Shown here: positions 11,801 to 24,490 of the stretch, one piece after another
Layout: the number at the start of each line of letters is the position of its first letter
How positions within the stretch are numbered: position 1 is the stretch's first letter
Notes under the pieces: generated by a model
What the model saw: only the letters and a program-made list of their open reading frames with translations
The model's database searches: none
What the model was told of the DNA's origin: nothing
Source: Microcebus murinus
Lineage: Eukaryota > Chordata > Mammalia > Primates > Cheirogaleidae
Length of the DNA: 64,000 nucleotides
Reading direction: 5' to 3'
Assembly (NCBI RefSeq): GCF_040939455.1
Contig: NC_134106.1
Coordinates: forward strand, 84,637,001 to 84,701,000
Program-made: the position numbers and the translations under genes

Positions 11801-13830
11801 CTGTTATCATTCCCATAAACAATAGGTATTTTAAAATGCCAGCTCTGCCACATGCCTGCAGGCTGTGCTAAGTGTTTCCATGTACCATCTTGACTCCGGA
11901 CTGCTGGGACGATGCAGTCCCTCCTGGCCTTCCTCTTTCCTTGTTGAGGGACGTCCCAGGAGTACCATCCTAGCCATCTTGCTCCACCCTGCAATCCTTC
12001 CCATAAAAAAGGAGTGAGTCCCCTGTCCAAAGGAGAGGCATTGATCATGATGTGAGTCTCTGGAGGCCCAAACTGTCCCTCAGTGGGTTTGTCCAAGGTC
12101 TAGACTTGGGTGTATAAGGGAAAAGGGAGGATTGGTGACACAACTTGTTCCTCATACCCAGGCCACAATCTTTGCATGGCTTTGTCACTAAAACACGTGA
12201 TAATTTAACTTCCATCTGTCTGATACTCATGGTACCAACTGAGGTGCTGAGCAGGTACTATATGAGTCTTCCTCCAGTCCTACACTCTACCCAGAAACCA
12301 CAGTCAAGCCCACTGCAGGGATGAGAAGCATGAGTTGCAGCAGCGAGGGAAGTTTTAAAAGCACCCCTTGTTAACATTGGGGACAGTCAGGCAGAATGAG
12401 GACAGGGATGACATTTGCTCTCCTTAGCCCCCAATGTTGTTGAAAATAACCAAGGAAAAAGTGTATTAGAGCAAGAACATTTTGAATTTAGATGTCTTAC
12501 TAATTTGTTCAGTTTTCATGATGTTGAGGAATAGTCAATATTTATATTTAATAATTATGTCACAGGAATCTTGGTTAATTTCTTATTTCATAAAATAAGT
12601 ATAAATGAAAAGATGATCCTGGTGGTGTACACAAAAAAGAATCACCTTGGCAGACGTAGAGGTGCCAGTGAGAAGCATGGACAGGTGAACATTCCTCTGG
12701 GCAAATAAAGAGGCAGTTGTTTGCTTTGTAAGGCTATTTAGAGGCTGTGGTACAGTAGCATCAACACTACTGAAGTTTGGGTTTAAGAATGGAACTTTTA
12801 AGACCATATTAAAAAAAAAATGCCAAGTTGTTAACGACCTAACACCTTGCTCCTTACAATGGGATTCGTTATCCTTAGACCTCCTGGGATTCAGCCAGCC
12901 AGGTCTTCCTGGGCTGGTGGTTTTCCCAGAAGACTTGGAGTGAGAGAAACACATTAATTTTTATGTTAAAGCACATACACACTTATTTTGAAGTGAAATA
13001 TAAAATCAACTTGAATGCTTAATACAGAACATGAGCCTTCAAAGAAATTTCTCGGTGTGGGGCTTTGAGCTCCGCCACTGAGCTCCAGGTTCCCCTCTGT
13101 GCACAGAGCTGTCCCCGTGGAAAAGTGTGAGCAGCGTGACCTTCGCTGGGGTGACACTCCAGAATAAGGACCCACAGCAGACTTACGGGATAACCTGAAC
13201 ACAGGTCGGGTGTTTGCTCTACAGTATGCTTGTCCAGGTTTCATTTTTCAAAGCCAACAAAAAGATGCCAGATTATGAAATAGTTTCTGAGGTTTCTAAC
13301 TCTGAGGACTAGCTTGCTCTCATAATATCTTCCAATTTCCAACAAACGCCAATCATGCCAGCCACTGCGTGACTGTCCCCATGTGAACAGCAGCACAGAC
13401 TGTCTTTTACATATGTGCACATGTGTAGACATGAGCACAGAACTGACGGTCCACAACACACTCACCCATTGCTTTATTCAGTCTACAGACATTTGAATGC
13501 CTACTCTGTACTGGATTCTAGGTAGACAAGGATGAGAAAAGCAAATTAACTTCTCCACCTATTGAGCTGATAGGGATGTGTGAAAGACAGAAATTAAGTA
13601 TACAAATCTTGCAGGATACTGTGCAGTCTTAATTGATTTTTTTTTCCCCATTTCCTCTTACCCCATGACATTCCTCTATTCACAGGCATAGACATGTAAG
13701 ACCTCCCATCCCTAAAGGGTAACTGTCACAAAGGAACCAGAAGGGAGTTATGCCAATTCTTGGCTTTTAAGTTCAAAAGCTGTGTTTCAAAGGGTAGAGC
13801 AGGGAGGATGACAATTGGGAAGAATACTTG
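11801..13830. other. intron 1, mostly unique sequence
   Basis: No gene or clear repeat was recognised, apart from a weak L2/MIR-type stretch at about 13482-13560. Confidence 0.4.
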
Positions 13831-13836
13831 CTAAGT

Positions 13837-14218
13837 TGATGGGGATAAGACCACTGGAGCTTAGGGACCCCATTTCTGAGGCGTTCTACTGAGAAAGGTG
13901 TTCTACTTAAAACACACTCAACCTAGTGTGTTTTAAGAGTTGGAGCCTGGTGTTCCTTCTCCCGGGCTGACATCTCGCAATCTTCCTTTACAGCTCTGGG
14001 TGGCTTTCATGTCAAGCTGCTCCGTGGCTTTTTAGGCATGAGGCCCCTCAGGCTTTAAGGTGCTTTGCTGTCCTCCCAGATCACTGGAATGTCCCCCAAC
14101 TAGGCAGTTAACTTCTGCCCTTATCTCAGGCTCCTGCTCAGGCAGCATTCCTTCACCTCGTCTCCTCCCACGGCCTCAGAAATGGGGTTCCTAAGGTCCA
14201 GTGGTCTTATCCCCATCA
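13837..14218. mobile_element. unassigned 382-bp element with 46-bp terminal inverted repeats
   Basis: Bases 13837-13882 and the reverse complement of 14173-14218 match over 46 bp with two mismatches (starting TGATGGGGATAAGACCACTG). The unit is flanked by an exact direct repeat CTAAGT (13831-13836 and 14219-14224), which looks like a target-site duplication. The 290-bp interior has no open frame of note and contains a perfect 13-bp hairpin at 13906-13937. This is the layout of a MITE-like DNA transposon. I do not recognise the family. An inverted duplication is the alternative. Confidence 0.65.
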
Positions 14219-14229
14219 CTAAGTCAGTT

Positions 14230-15070
14230 TTCTTTTGCTCAAGGGGGGATAAGAATTATCTCTTGGCTGACAGAAAAGGAGAGTGGGAGTTGAGGCAGAT
14301 GGAGTCAGATACTGGCAAGGGTCAGTAGCCCCCATACTCTGCCACCCCCAAACCCACTGGGGTTAATGCCAAGAGGATGAGGACAAGAACCCTAGGCAAG
14401 TTTGGGGACGGAATGGAGAATGGATCGTGCCACACTCTGCTCTTTGAATCTTGGATGTGACGGTGTTTTGGGAATTCCCCACCCCACGGTAAACAGTAGC
14501 ACTGGGATGACTGTGTGAGGCAGAGTCTTCTGTGCCCAGCATAGCGTGGGAGAACAGCCACCTGTAGCCCCCAGTTGGGAGAATCCACAGACCCAGAGGG
14601 ATTTGCAGGCACGGGCGTGGGGGTGTGACAGCAGTGGGCAGCACATACTATAATGCGCACAAGGCAGGAGACCAGGTGGGAACCTAAGGCAGGGACAGTG
14701 CTACATACCTGTAAGTGTAAGTGGATGCCCACTGAGAACTACAAAACCCCCAGGGATATCATGAGGCTGTCTATGTCCCCAGGCATTGCAGGGGAAACAC
14801 AGAATCCAAATCACGTATGTTTACAATGTCAACTTTATTTAACCAACTAAAAGGATTGGCTGCATTGGCAGTTACATTTCCCAATACTGAGTGGAATGGG
14901 GTCTCAAAACATAGCTTAAGTTGAATTTAGATAAAGTTGCATTTATTGAACACTTGTGGATGTAGATGAAAAATATATACCTGTTACATAAATGCAGTTA
15001 TAATTGTGCTGTGTATTTTAAATACAGATGTCTCTCACATTTGTTTATAACTATACCCTCCGTTTCTTCC
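14230..15070. other. intron 1, no feature recognised
   Basis: Apparently unique sequence with no recognisable repeat or exon. The overlapping minus-strand frames at 14322-14732 have no family resemblance. Confidence 0.4.
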
Positions 15071-15079
15071 TTGAACTGC

Positions 15080-15860
15080 AATCCATGTAATCACCTGCCT
15101 ACCTGGTATCTCTACTTAAATATTTTCTAGGAATCTCACCCTTGACATCCAAACAAATCTGTTATTTTCTTCCCATCCCTTAGTCTTCCCCACCCAGTAA
15201 AGAGCATGGCCATTCAACCCGCTGTCCCGCTCTAAACTTTTGTTGTTGTTCTTCACTCCTTTTCCACTTACACCCACATGCAGTCCATACGGCCAGCACA
15301 CACCCTCACAGCCCTAACTCCAAAACACATCTCCTCCCATAGCCCCTGCCTTCTCCACCACCCCCATCTGGTCCCAGCCACCTCATTGCATTGGTGTGAG
15401 AACTCTGGACCAGTCCCCGGCTTCCATCCTGCCTCTCTTATGTGGCTGCTCTGCAGCAATCAGAATGACACCTTTAAAATGGCAATTTGATATGGCAGAT
15501 TCCCAGTTCTCAGCCCTCTATAGCTCACCAACTCCAGGACTTGTGCACGCCCCCTTCCCTTGACTGGGACAATCCTCCTCTAGAAACAGGCCTGGCTTCT
15601 CCTGGCTTTGTTGAAGTCTCAACTCAAATGCTACCTCTTCAAGAAAGGGTTTCCCTGCAGCACTTTCTCATCCCATCCTCTCTACCCCTCTTGCTTGGCT
15701 TTGTTTTGATTTCAGTACCTCTCACCACCAGACAATGCTTATTTGTTTATTGCCTTTCTTCTCTGCAGTGAGCCCTAATCTGCAGGAGGGAAACCTGTCT
15801 TTGTTGTTAACCATGCATTCTCAGAGCTTGGAACAGTGCTGGCATGGTGCAAGCTGCCCA
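15080..15860 (+). mobile_element. L2 LINE, 3' part
   Basis: The L2 3' region is recognisable by tctcaactcaaatgctacct, cttcaagaaagggtttcc, a ccagacaatgcttatttg block, and cagagcttggaacagtgctg near the end. It is an ancient, diverged, non-coding remnant. Confidence 0.75.
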
Positions 15861-16900
15861 GTAAGTCCATGTAGGAGGTCAGGAAGAAAATGTATAAGAT
15901 ACTGTGAGACCAAAGACTTCAGGGCATAATTCCAAAGGGGGAGCCTGGGAAGGTCTTTGGGAGGCAGTAAAGCTTAAGCTGGGAATAAATAGATGGTGAG
16001 GACTTAGGTACCTGGGAGTAGGGGCACACTTCAAGTGGAGGAAACAAGAGCTGCAAAGGGTGAGGTAGCTGAGAACGTGTGCACCGTGCACTGCGGTCTG
16101 GGTACACGCACAGCTGCACAACAGTCACTCTTTACATAGGTCAGACCACTCAGTACCAGATAATCTACAAACACATCATGATATAGAAAGGTTGGCTTCT
16201 ATAACATAGACTAACAACAACTTTGGAAAATATTATAATTTTAATGTCTTAACGTATCTAATGACATAAATAAAACACAATGGATTTTAGCATCCTCATC
16301 CCAGTTCAGTAAAGACCTTCCCCTGCAAAGGGTTTTGCACCAGCCACATTCAACTGGGAGATGGGAACTCAAAGGTGTGGCATCTGTGATGCATGGAATG
16401 GAAAGAGAGAAACGTGAAGATAACAACATAGCCATACCCACACAGCTTTAATGATTGCACGAAACTTCTGCTGGCTTCAGGAGGACCAAACATTTTGCAG
16501 TCTAACACATTTAGGAGGCTCCAATGCCAAATGCTTGAAACCCAAATCCAAGTCCACTCTCGAAATGTCAGTGACAGAAATTAAAGGAGGAGTAGAAGGT
16601 TGAGACCATAGTTGTGGCTAAATTGTCATACTCAGAACATAAAATTAACCAGGATGACACAGGAAAATAGCACAACAAAAAAGAAGAAAAACACTGTCTG
16701 AAAATGTCTCTGAGATGACACCATGAATCACAAGACCTGATGTATTCTGATTCCATATCTACGCTGAACAAGTCATCAGCTTATCTTCCCCCCACCAGCT
16801 GACCTAGCCCTTTTTCCTTCCTACCAAAACCTCTCTCTGGCCTGTGGAAAGCTTTCTCCCAATTTGTAAATAACTCATGGCATATAAACTGCCCACCTCC
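15861..16900. other. intron 1, mostly unique sequence
   Basis: No gene or clear repeat was recognised. Confidence 0.4.
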
Positions 16901-16919
16901 CCATTAATGAGAATATTCA

Positions 16920-16970
16920 TTTACACATATATGTGCATGTATGTGTGTATATATGTATATACACAAGCAC
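16920..16970. repeat. AT/GT-rich simple repeat
   Basis: Alternating TA, TG and CA dinucleotides form an imperfect microsatellite. An L2/MIR-like piece follows at about 16985-17090 (tatgcccaggcactgtgtta). Confidence 0.75.
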
Positions 16971-17089
16971 TTGTGCGTGTATTAAGAATTTATTATATGC
17001 CCAGGCACTGTGTTAGATGGTGGAGATTAAAAAGACAATACAACACAGTCTTATCTTCCATGATCCTAGAATTTAGTGAAAATTACTGG

Positions 17090-18320
17090 TAAATTTGTCT
17101 TCATGGTACCTGTATCAGCCAAGAATATTACATTACTAAATAAAATAGATGTTCACTTATTCTTATTTCATATTTTTATGTAAATATACAAATGGTATTA
17201 CAATAAGAGTATCTGCATCTAATTTCCATGCTGAGTAAATGATAGTTTTATAGCAGAAAAGAAAGCACTTATCCAACATTTATTCACTCAACAAACATCT
17301 CTTATAAGCCACACAGTCAGACATAAAATTATTAGTGATCGCTATGTATATGACATGCAGCTTAAACGAAATGCTAATACCCCTGCACCAGAGTCATAAA
17401 GCAGCACCGATCTTTATGTTGCCTCTCGCTCCAGCGTGCATTTGCTCATTTTATTTCTGCTCTTGGCAAGATTTAAATAAAGGCTTTTTTTTTTCCTTTG
17501 CTCTACAAATGTTTGCGGCAGCTATATTACACTGACTTAACACAGCATTAACTACAGTACAAATACATACTCCCTAGATTGCTTTTTGAGAAAGGAAAAT
17601 GTTTATGATCTCTATCACAGAAACACTGAATTCATCAGCCTAAAATTTATTTAAAATGTCAGATGAGTTTGATAAAAATCTATATCTGGAATTCATTTCT
17701 GAACAGTGTAGGGTTATTACTTTGACTGCAGAGAAAAAAAATAATATACCCTAAAAAAATGTCCTGGCTCTCTCAGAATGTAAAGTTCAAGTTAAGCCAT
17801 GTATGGCTACCGTGGGTTTATGCTGCAGTATGTGCTTTAAAAAAAAAAAAAAAGCATTTCCAGCTTGGTTGCCCATCTCATTTGAGTAAAATTTTTAGTC
17901 CCAATTCTGCAATAAAACAAAATATCAGTTCTAAGTGAAAACAACTGAGAAGCATGGGCTGAGAGGAATATAATTTTATTATGCTTTCTTTTATGACCCA
18001 GGCACTAAACTGAGGCAGGGCATAGAAGAAACATTTCTAGACAGAGATAGGACAGAGCGGCCAAGAAAAGTAACTAAATGCTGGAGAAAATCATTGAGCT
18101 ATTTTAAATCTAATTAATTTGATGAAATATATTTCTATTGTTTCCCGATCCCAAAATAAATGAATGCAATAATAGAATGATGAGTTCATAGCTTACAATG
18201 TAATTTTCATTTTTGTCTTAGGAAAGCCAAAGAACACAGAAACAGTGGAGATATTTTCTCCCTTCACCCTGGAGAGCCAGAAGCCTTCACATCACGTGTG
18301 TCAGAGCTGGGACAGACTTT
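17090..18320. other. intron 1, mostly unique AT-rich sequence
   Basis: Apparently single-copy sequence with T-runs and A-runs at about 17488 and 17840. No repeat or gene was recognised. Some of it could be conserved non-coding DNA, but that cannot be judged from one sequence. Confidence 0.35.
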
Positions 18321-18324
18321 TACA

Positions 18325-18470
18325 GGGATTCTAACTTTCTCTCTTTACAAATGAGGAGCCCAGGGTTTGGAGATATGAAGCAAGTTACCTGTGGTTACAA
18401 AGCTAGCTGGAGGCAGACACAAAATGAGAATACGGGTTGTCTGGCTCACGCTCACCCTCTTGTTCTCTCT
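18325..18470 (+). mobile_element. MIR SINE fragment
   Basis: Blocks tttacaaatgaggagccc, gaagcaagttacctgtgg and caaagctagctggaggcaga follow the right half of MIR. Confidence 0.7.
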
Positions 18471-18894
18471 GCCTTGTTTTCTATTACTAAGTGACGGAAA
18501 GGCACTGAAATACAACAGTACGGAAATCTATTCTATTCGCAATATGCTTCTTGTCACCTAATGATACTGAATTGATCGAATCATGGATTTTACTGCTTGA
18601 ATATTTTAAAGTTCTGTAGCTAAACAGAATGCTGCAGAAATTGAGACTCGAGAAACTCAAGAATAAAATTAGTGCATTGTCAAGTCTGTAGAATCATTCC
18701 AGTAGCATTCAAAATACTTTGGGGAGCACAGATGGTCCCCTGGCTAATTGCACAGTTTCTAAGGCTGGTTCCAGAGCCATGAGGTGGCATCCTCACAACA
18801 TGTGGCTGTAGCCACTATGGGGCACTGTGCACCCAAGGAAAATACACTGGCAAAACACTCAAAAGTCTGGGGCTGCCAGTTGCTAGAGGCGGGA

Positions 18895-19015
18895 CCTGGA
18901 GACTATTAACCTGTGCCATCCTCAGTTCTCGCAACTGTAAAATAAGAAGCGTAATTAACTGCTCCAAACATCTCACTGGGTAATGTTGGGGATCAATAGA
19001 GACTGGGTATAAAAG
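18895..19015 (-). mobile_element. MIR SINE fragment
   Basis: Reversed MIR order is seen: an ATTAACCTGTGCCATCCTCAG block and then aactgtaaaataagaagcg. Short and diverged. Confidence 0.55.
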
Positions 19016-19104
19016 TGATATGGAGCTTGGAAGAGATATTATTATCATCATTGTGCATGCCCCTTTCTCTTATTTGGGCAGACAGCATGGAAGCCATAGA
19101 ACAA

Positions 19105-19235
19105 TAATACTTCTCAAAGTGTGGTGCCTAGTACTTCCTTAGAATCTCTAAGGATGTGTGTTTAAAATGCAACTTCCTGGGTTTTACCCCAGACTTAATG
19201 AACCAAAATCTAAGCGGGTGGCCCATGAGCCTGCC
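19105..19235 (+). mobile_element. MER5-like hAT-Charlie element
   Basis: Blocks ctcaaagtgtggtgcctag, taaaatgcaacttcctgggt, ttttaccccagacttaatga and gggtggcccatgagcctgcc follow the MER5A/B pattern. Non-coding. Confidence 0.7.
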
Positions 19236-19810
19236 TTGTCAAAGCTGCCCTTGCGTTGCATGCCCTTAGAATGGCCACAGTGCAATGCCAGAGAAGACCA
19301 GGAAAAATGGGCGACTGCATCCCGTGTGTGCCTCCCTCCGGGGATGGTCTGGCACCTGGACAGAGGTTCCCACAGAAACACTGTTAAACACACTGCTTGG
19401 AATCACCAAACTCCCCACAGATGCCTGTGCGACCACAGTTGTATAATTCCCATTCCGCCACCAAAACCAACCTCGCTCCCCACAACACTGTAAACCCTGG
19501 AGAGCACAGGCAATGCCAGACATGCCTACATGCCTTTGCCAGGGCTGTTTTCTTAAGCTTCTCTGGTGGCCCTCAATCTCTTTCTGTGCTCTCATGGCAC
19601 TTCCTACAGAATTAGTCCTCCTTGGGCAGAACCTTTCAATGACCAGTGGTTGGCCCATTTTACTTGCAATGTTTGATGTAAAAATGAATGAATGAAAGAA
19701 GGAATATAGTATTAATTATACTTATAAAAATCAGACCATAGCATTTAACGCTATTCCCTTTACAAAATGTATTCACATTTCCATTTGAGAAATCAAAGAT
19801 AACAAGCATT
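19236..19810. other. intron 1, no feature recognised
   Basis: The overlapping frames on both strands at about 19266-19658 have no family resemblance. No repeat was recognised. Confidence 0.4.
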
Positions 19811-19814
19811 TGAG

Positions 19815-20020
19815 TCACAAATATCTGGATTTAAATATATTTCCAACGTCAGTTTTTTTTCATTTATTAGCTGTATCAACTTGGGCAAGTTATTAAGCCA
19901 CAGATCAGTTTCTTCAACTGCAAGATTGAGGTGATATCTCAGAGATTTTAATTGGGCTCTATATGAAAGGCAATTAATGTATTGCCAGGCACAGATGCTC
20001 AAAAAATGTTTATTTCCTTC
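19815..20020 (-). mobile_element. MIR SINE
   Basis: Reversed MIR order: gctgtatcaacttgggcaag, tcagtttcttcaactgcaag, then a terminal tattgccaggcacagatgct block. Confidence 0.8.
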
Positions 20021-21235
20021 TTCTCCTTTTGCCTTTTCACACTCTCTAATGGCTTCTGTAATGGTCTACAATAGCCACAGCTTGTAACAAATCTTCCAAA
20101 AGGAACTTCTGCACTAAATCGCACCCTGTGGTGCACAGATAAATGTTTTACAATTGTCTCTCAGGGAGGTGGAGGGAAGAAAGAGCCCCGATGGTTGGCG
20201 TTTGCTTTTTCCATGGTGTAAATACCTCCACCACAGCCAATTTCAAACTACTCCATAGGATAGTACTCAACAGGATTGGGAAAAGATCTGCAGAAGCTCG
20301 TCATTGTATACAGTATTTCCACCATACAAATACAAGGAGAGTAAATAACTTCAAGAGCACAGATAATAATAAAATGAAGTAAAATAATTAGGAGGTGATG
20401 AGTGTTGAGTATTTACTATCTGTGTTTTCAATGCTATTTAATAATTGGCTCACGAAATTCCTGAAAATCTATGGGCCAGATCCAGCACACCACTGTGTCT
20501 CACCCTATCAAGAAAACTCTGACCTTATGCGAGTATTAACTCCAGGCACTTCAGCCTAGCTAGAGTGCTTTATTTATGCAGGACCCTTGAAACAGATTCA
20601 AACAGTACATGCTTGGAGTTTCTACAGGGATGACATGTGGCTACAAAACAGTATGTGTCTGAATAGTCCTGATATATTGTACATGTGCATTAGTTCTTTC
20701 AGGCAAAAGCCCCATCTGTAGAGAAAGAAAGCCGTATGGTGCTTAACACACCGTGTGCACCCAGGCAATAAGGGCGATAGAAAGACTCATTGTACCTCTT
20801 CTCCCCATCACATCCTTTTACATACATTTATTTTTACCTTAACTTTTACCTAGGTCCATCCTCATTGTAAGATATTATGCCATTCTGTGACAGTTTTTTA
20901 GGATCCATGTCAGACATGTGACACTCTCACTTTACACCTGAAGAAACTAAGGTACAGAGGAGGAAAGAAAGTTGCCCACAGTTAGGCCTTACATTTGTAC
21001 AAATCAGCATTGCTCTTCGAAGCCTTTAAGGCACTATATTTTGTTTGCCTATTCATTTGCACAGACACCGAGTCATTTCAAAAGAGACAATAAAGTATGT
21101 TTGTGATTTACAAAATTTTGTTTGCAGCCTGCTCAGTGCAGAAGTGACATTTAATGACTCTGAATTGCATTTGCATTACCACAATAGAGCCATCATGTTT
21201 GAAGACTTGCTCAGTAGTAGAAGTGGCAGAAATTA
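20021..21235. other. intron 1, mostly unique sequence with a MIR trace
   Basis: A weak plus-strand MIR piece is present at about 20925-20995 (cctgaagaaactaaggtaca). Nothing else was recognised. Confidence 0.4.
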
Positions 21236-21395
21236 ACTTTTATTAAAGGCTTATAATGTACCAAGGGTGATACCATGTAAACAATAAACATGGCTTCATT
21301 TAAACAGAAGAACAACCTATGAATTAGGTAATATTATAGCTTCAATTTTATGATGAGGCAATGGAGGCTCCTTGAGGTTAAGAACCCGTTAGACT
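21236..21395 (+). mobile_element. MIR SINE
   Basis: Blocks aacttttattaaaggcttat, ttatgatgaggcaatggagg and ccttgaggttaagaacccg follow MIR order. Confidence 0.7.
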
Positions 21396-23170
21396 AGGGC
21401 CGGCTCTCTGGGCATGTGACCCACGCTCAAAAGGGCAGTCACACAGGGTCCCACACTCAAAAGGGCCACACTTGTTTTCATGCTCTCCCGTCACTGGCTT
21501 GAAGTTCTCAGCAATTCTGTCTTTGACCTTGTGCTCTGTAAGTGAAGTCAGAGGAGAGAGAAGGAAATATGAAGCACACATGGGTAATCTGTGTGTGTCA
21601 GGCAGTGTCCACATTCCTTGCTGCCTGTTCACATACAACACTGGAACGTCCCAAGGGTGCAGGAGTCTAATGAGGCCACGATGCATGGGAGCTTCGCAAG
21701 ACTCAAAACGAGGTCAAGGTGAACATGGCACCTCTATGGCAAGCACAGGACCCAGCAGGCCTGAGAGGTCATGCTTTCTGCTAGAACCAGAATGGGCTTC
21801 AAAAGCAAAGCAAAAAGAAGGCATTTGTGCTCCAAGAAACACATCGGCTAAGAACCGCTTAATGTCCTTTCTCATTCCCTGTAGTAGCCAATCACTTGTG
21901 CTCGAAATGACGACACAGAGAGCCCTGCCTTACTCATCAGTAAGCGGAAGGTAGACTGTGTTGGTAGAACTGCTGGTATCAAGAAGAGAAATAAAAGTAG
22001 TGGAGTTAGTTTTCAACAGTGTTTCCATTGTTTTGGCCATAAAGAAATACATAGGCAGGTGCCAGCTACGAAATACAAATTGTGTCATTTCAGTGATGAT
22101 GCAAATGACTTAAATGCTCTTATATCTGCATATAAAATGGGCATTGCACAAGTTAAAGACAAACAGAAAAATTCATGCTAATAATTAAAATTCTAAGTTT
22201 TCATTACTTAGAACATTAAAAACACCGTGAAAATTCAAGAGAGAGAAGAAGGGAAGGGAGACAAGGAAGGAGTGAGAAAGGAAGGAGGCAAAACATTTTT
22301 CATACCTTTAAGGGGAATTTCTTCTTGCTTTTTGAACAAATGGCACCACATTTTAATTTCACATGAGGTCCCACAACCATCCCCAGTTGTCACATCACTT
22401 GGAAGTGGCAGTCAGTATCTGAACCCACGTTGACTCCAAAGCTCCCTTCTTTGATGCCTCCCATTTAAAGCAACAGGGCTCTTCGGTTTCAGAAAATGTG
22501 CGTCATTATTTCACTGATGGCAATCGGGACATCTGACAGTTCATTGTTTATTCTCTTTCCCTTTTCTTGTTGATTTTTTCCCCCTTCTCTGAATCATTTA
22601 AGTTGTACTTTCTCCATTCATTGAAGAAGTATTCATTCTGTGCCAGGAACATCTAACTCTGTTACCCAACAGTGTATCAGCAAAGCCTACAATTTTAGAG
22701 ACAAAAAGGGCTAAGATATTTCTAAGAAGCTTAAAAAAAAAAACCAAAAAGATGACAAGTTTTATGTAACTTCAAAGTCTTTCTGCTTTTTTCCCCTAAT
22801 ACTTAATTACCTGTCTAACCAGAGGCTACACTTCATGGCAGACCTAACCTTGCAGAGCACTGGTCAGGAAGAAGGAAGGCCCAGAGTGAGCCCTGGCCGC
22901 TAAGCAGACATTTGGTTTCAAAAAGGGTTTGTTCCATGGAACACCAAATGTGGCCTAGAAGCAGCAGATTAAAATTCTGTGTGCTTATGTCCCACCAAGG
23001 ACTGAAAGTCAGGAAATTTCCATCCAAGACCTTTCTGTTCTTTCTTCCTGAAGCCCCCTAAAAACCACTATCTGGATTGTAAGTTAAATCAACCGTAGTC
23101 ACTTCAAAGAATAAGGTATTATTATATAAAAAGGTAATTCTGGTATCTCTGGCCAGCCATCTTTATTCTT
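21396..23170. other. intron 1, mostly unique sequence
   Basis: A roughly 30-bp near-repeat around the motif ctcaaaagggc occurs twice at about 21420-21470, and a purine-rich GGAA-type stretch lies at 22236-22290. Otherwise I see nothing. Confidence 0.4.
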
Positions 23171-23174
23171 CACA

Positions 23175-24490
<1,316 letters not shown>

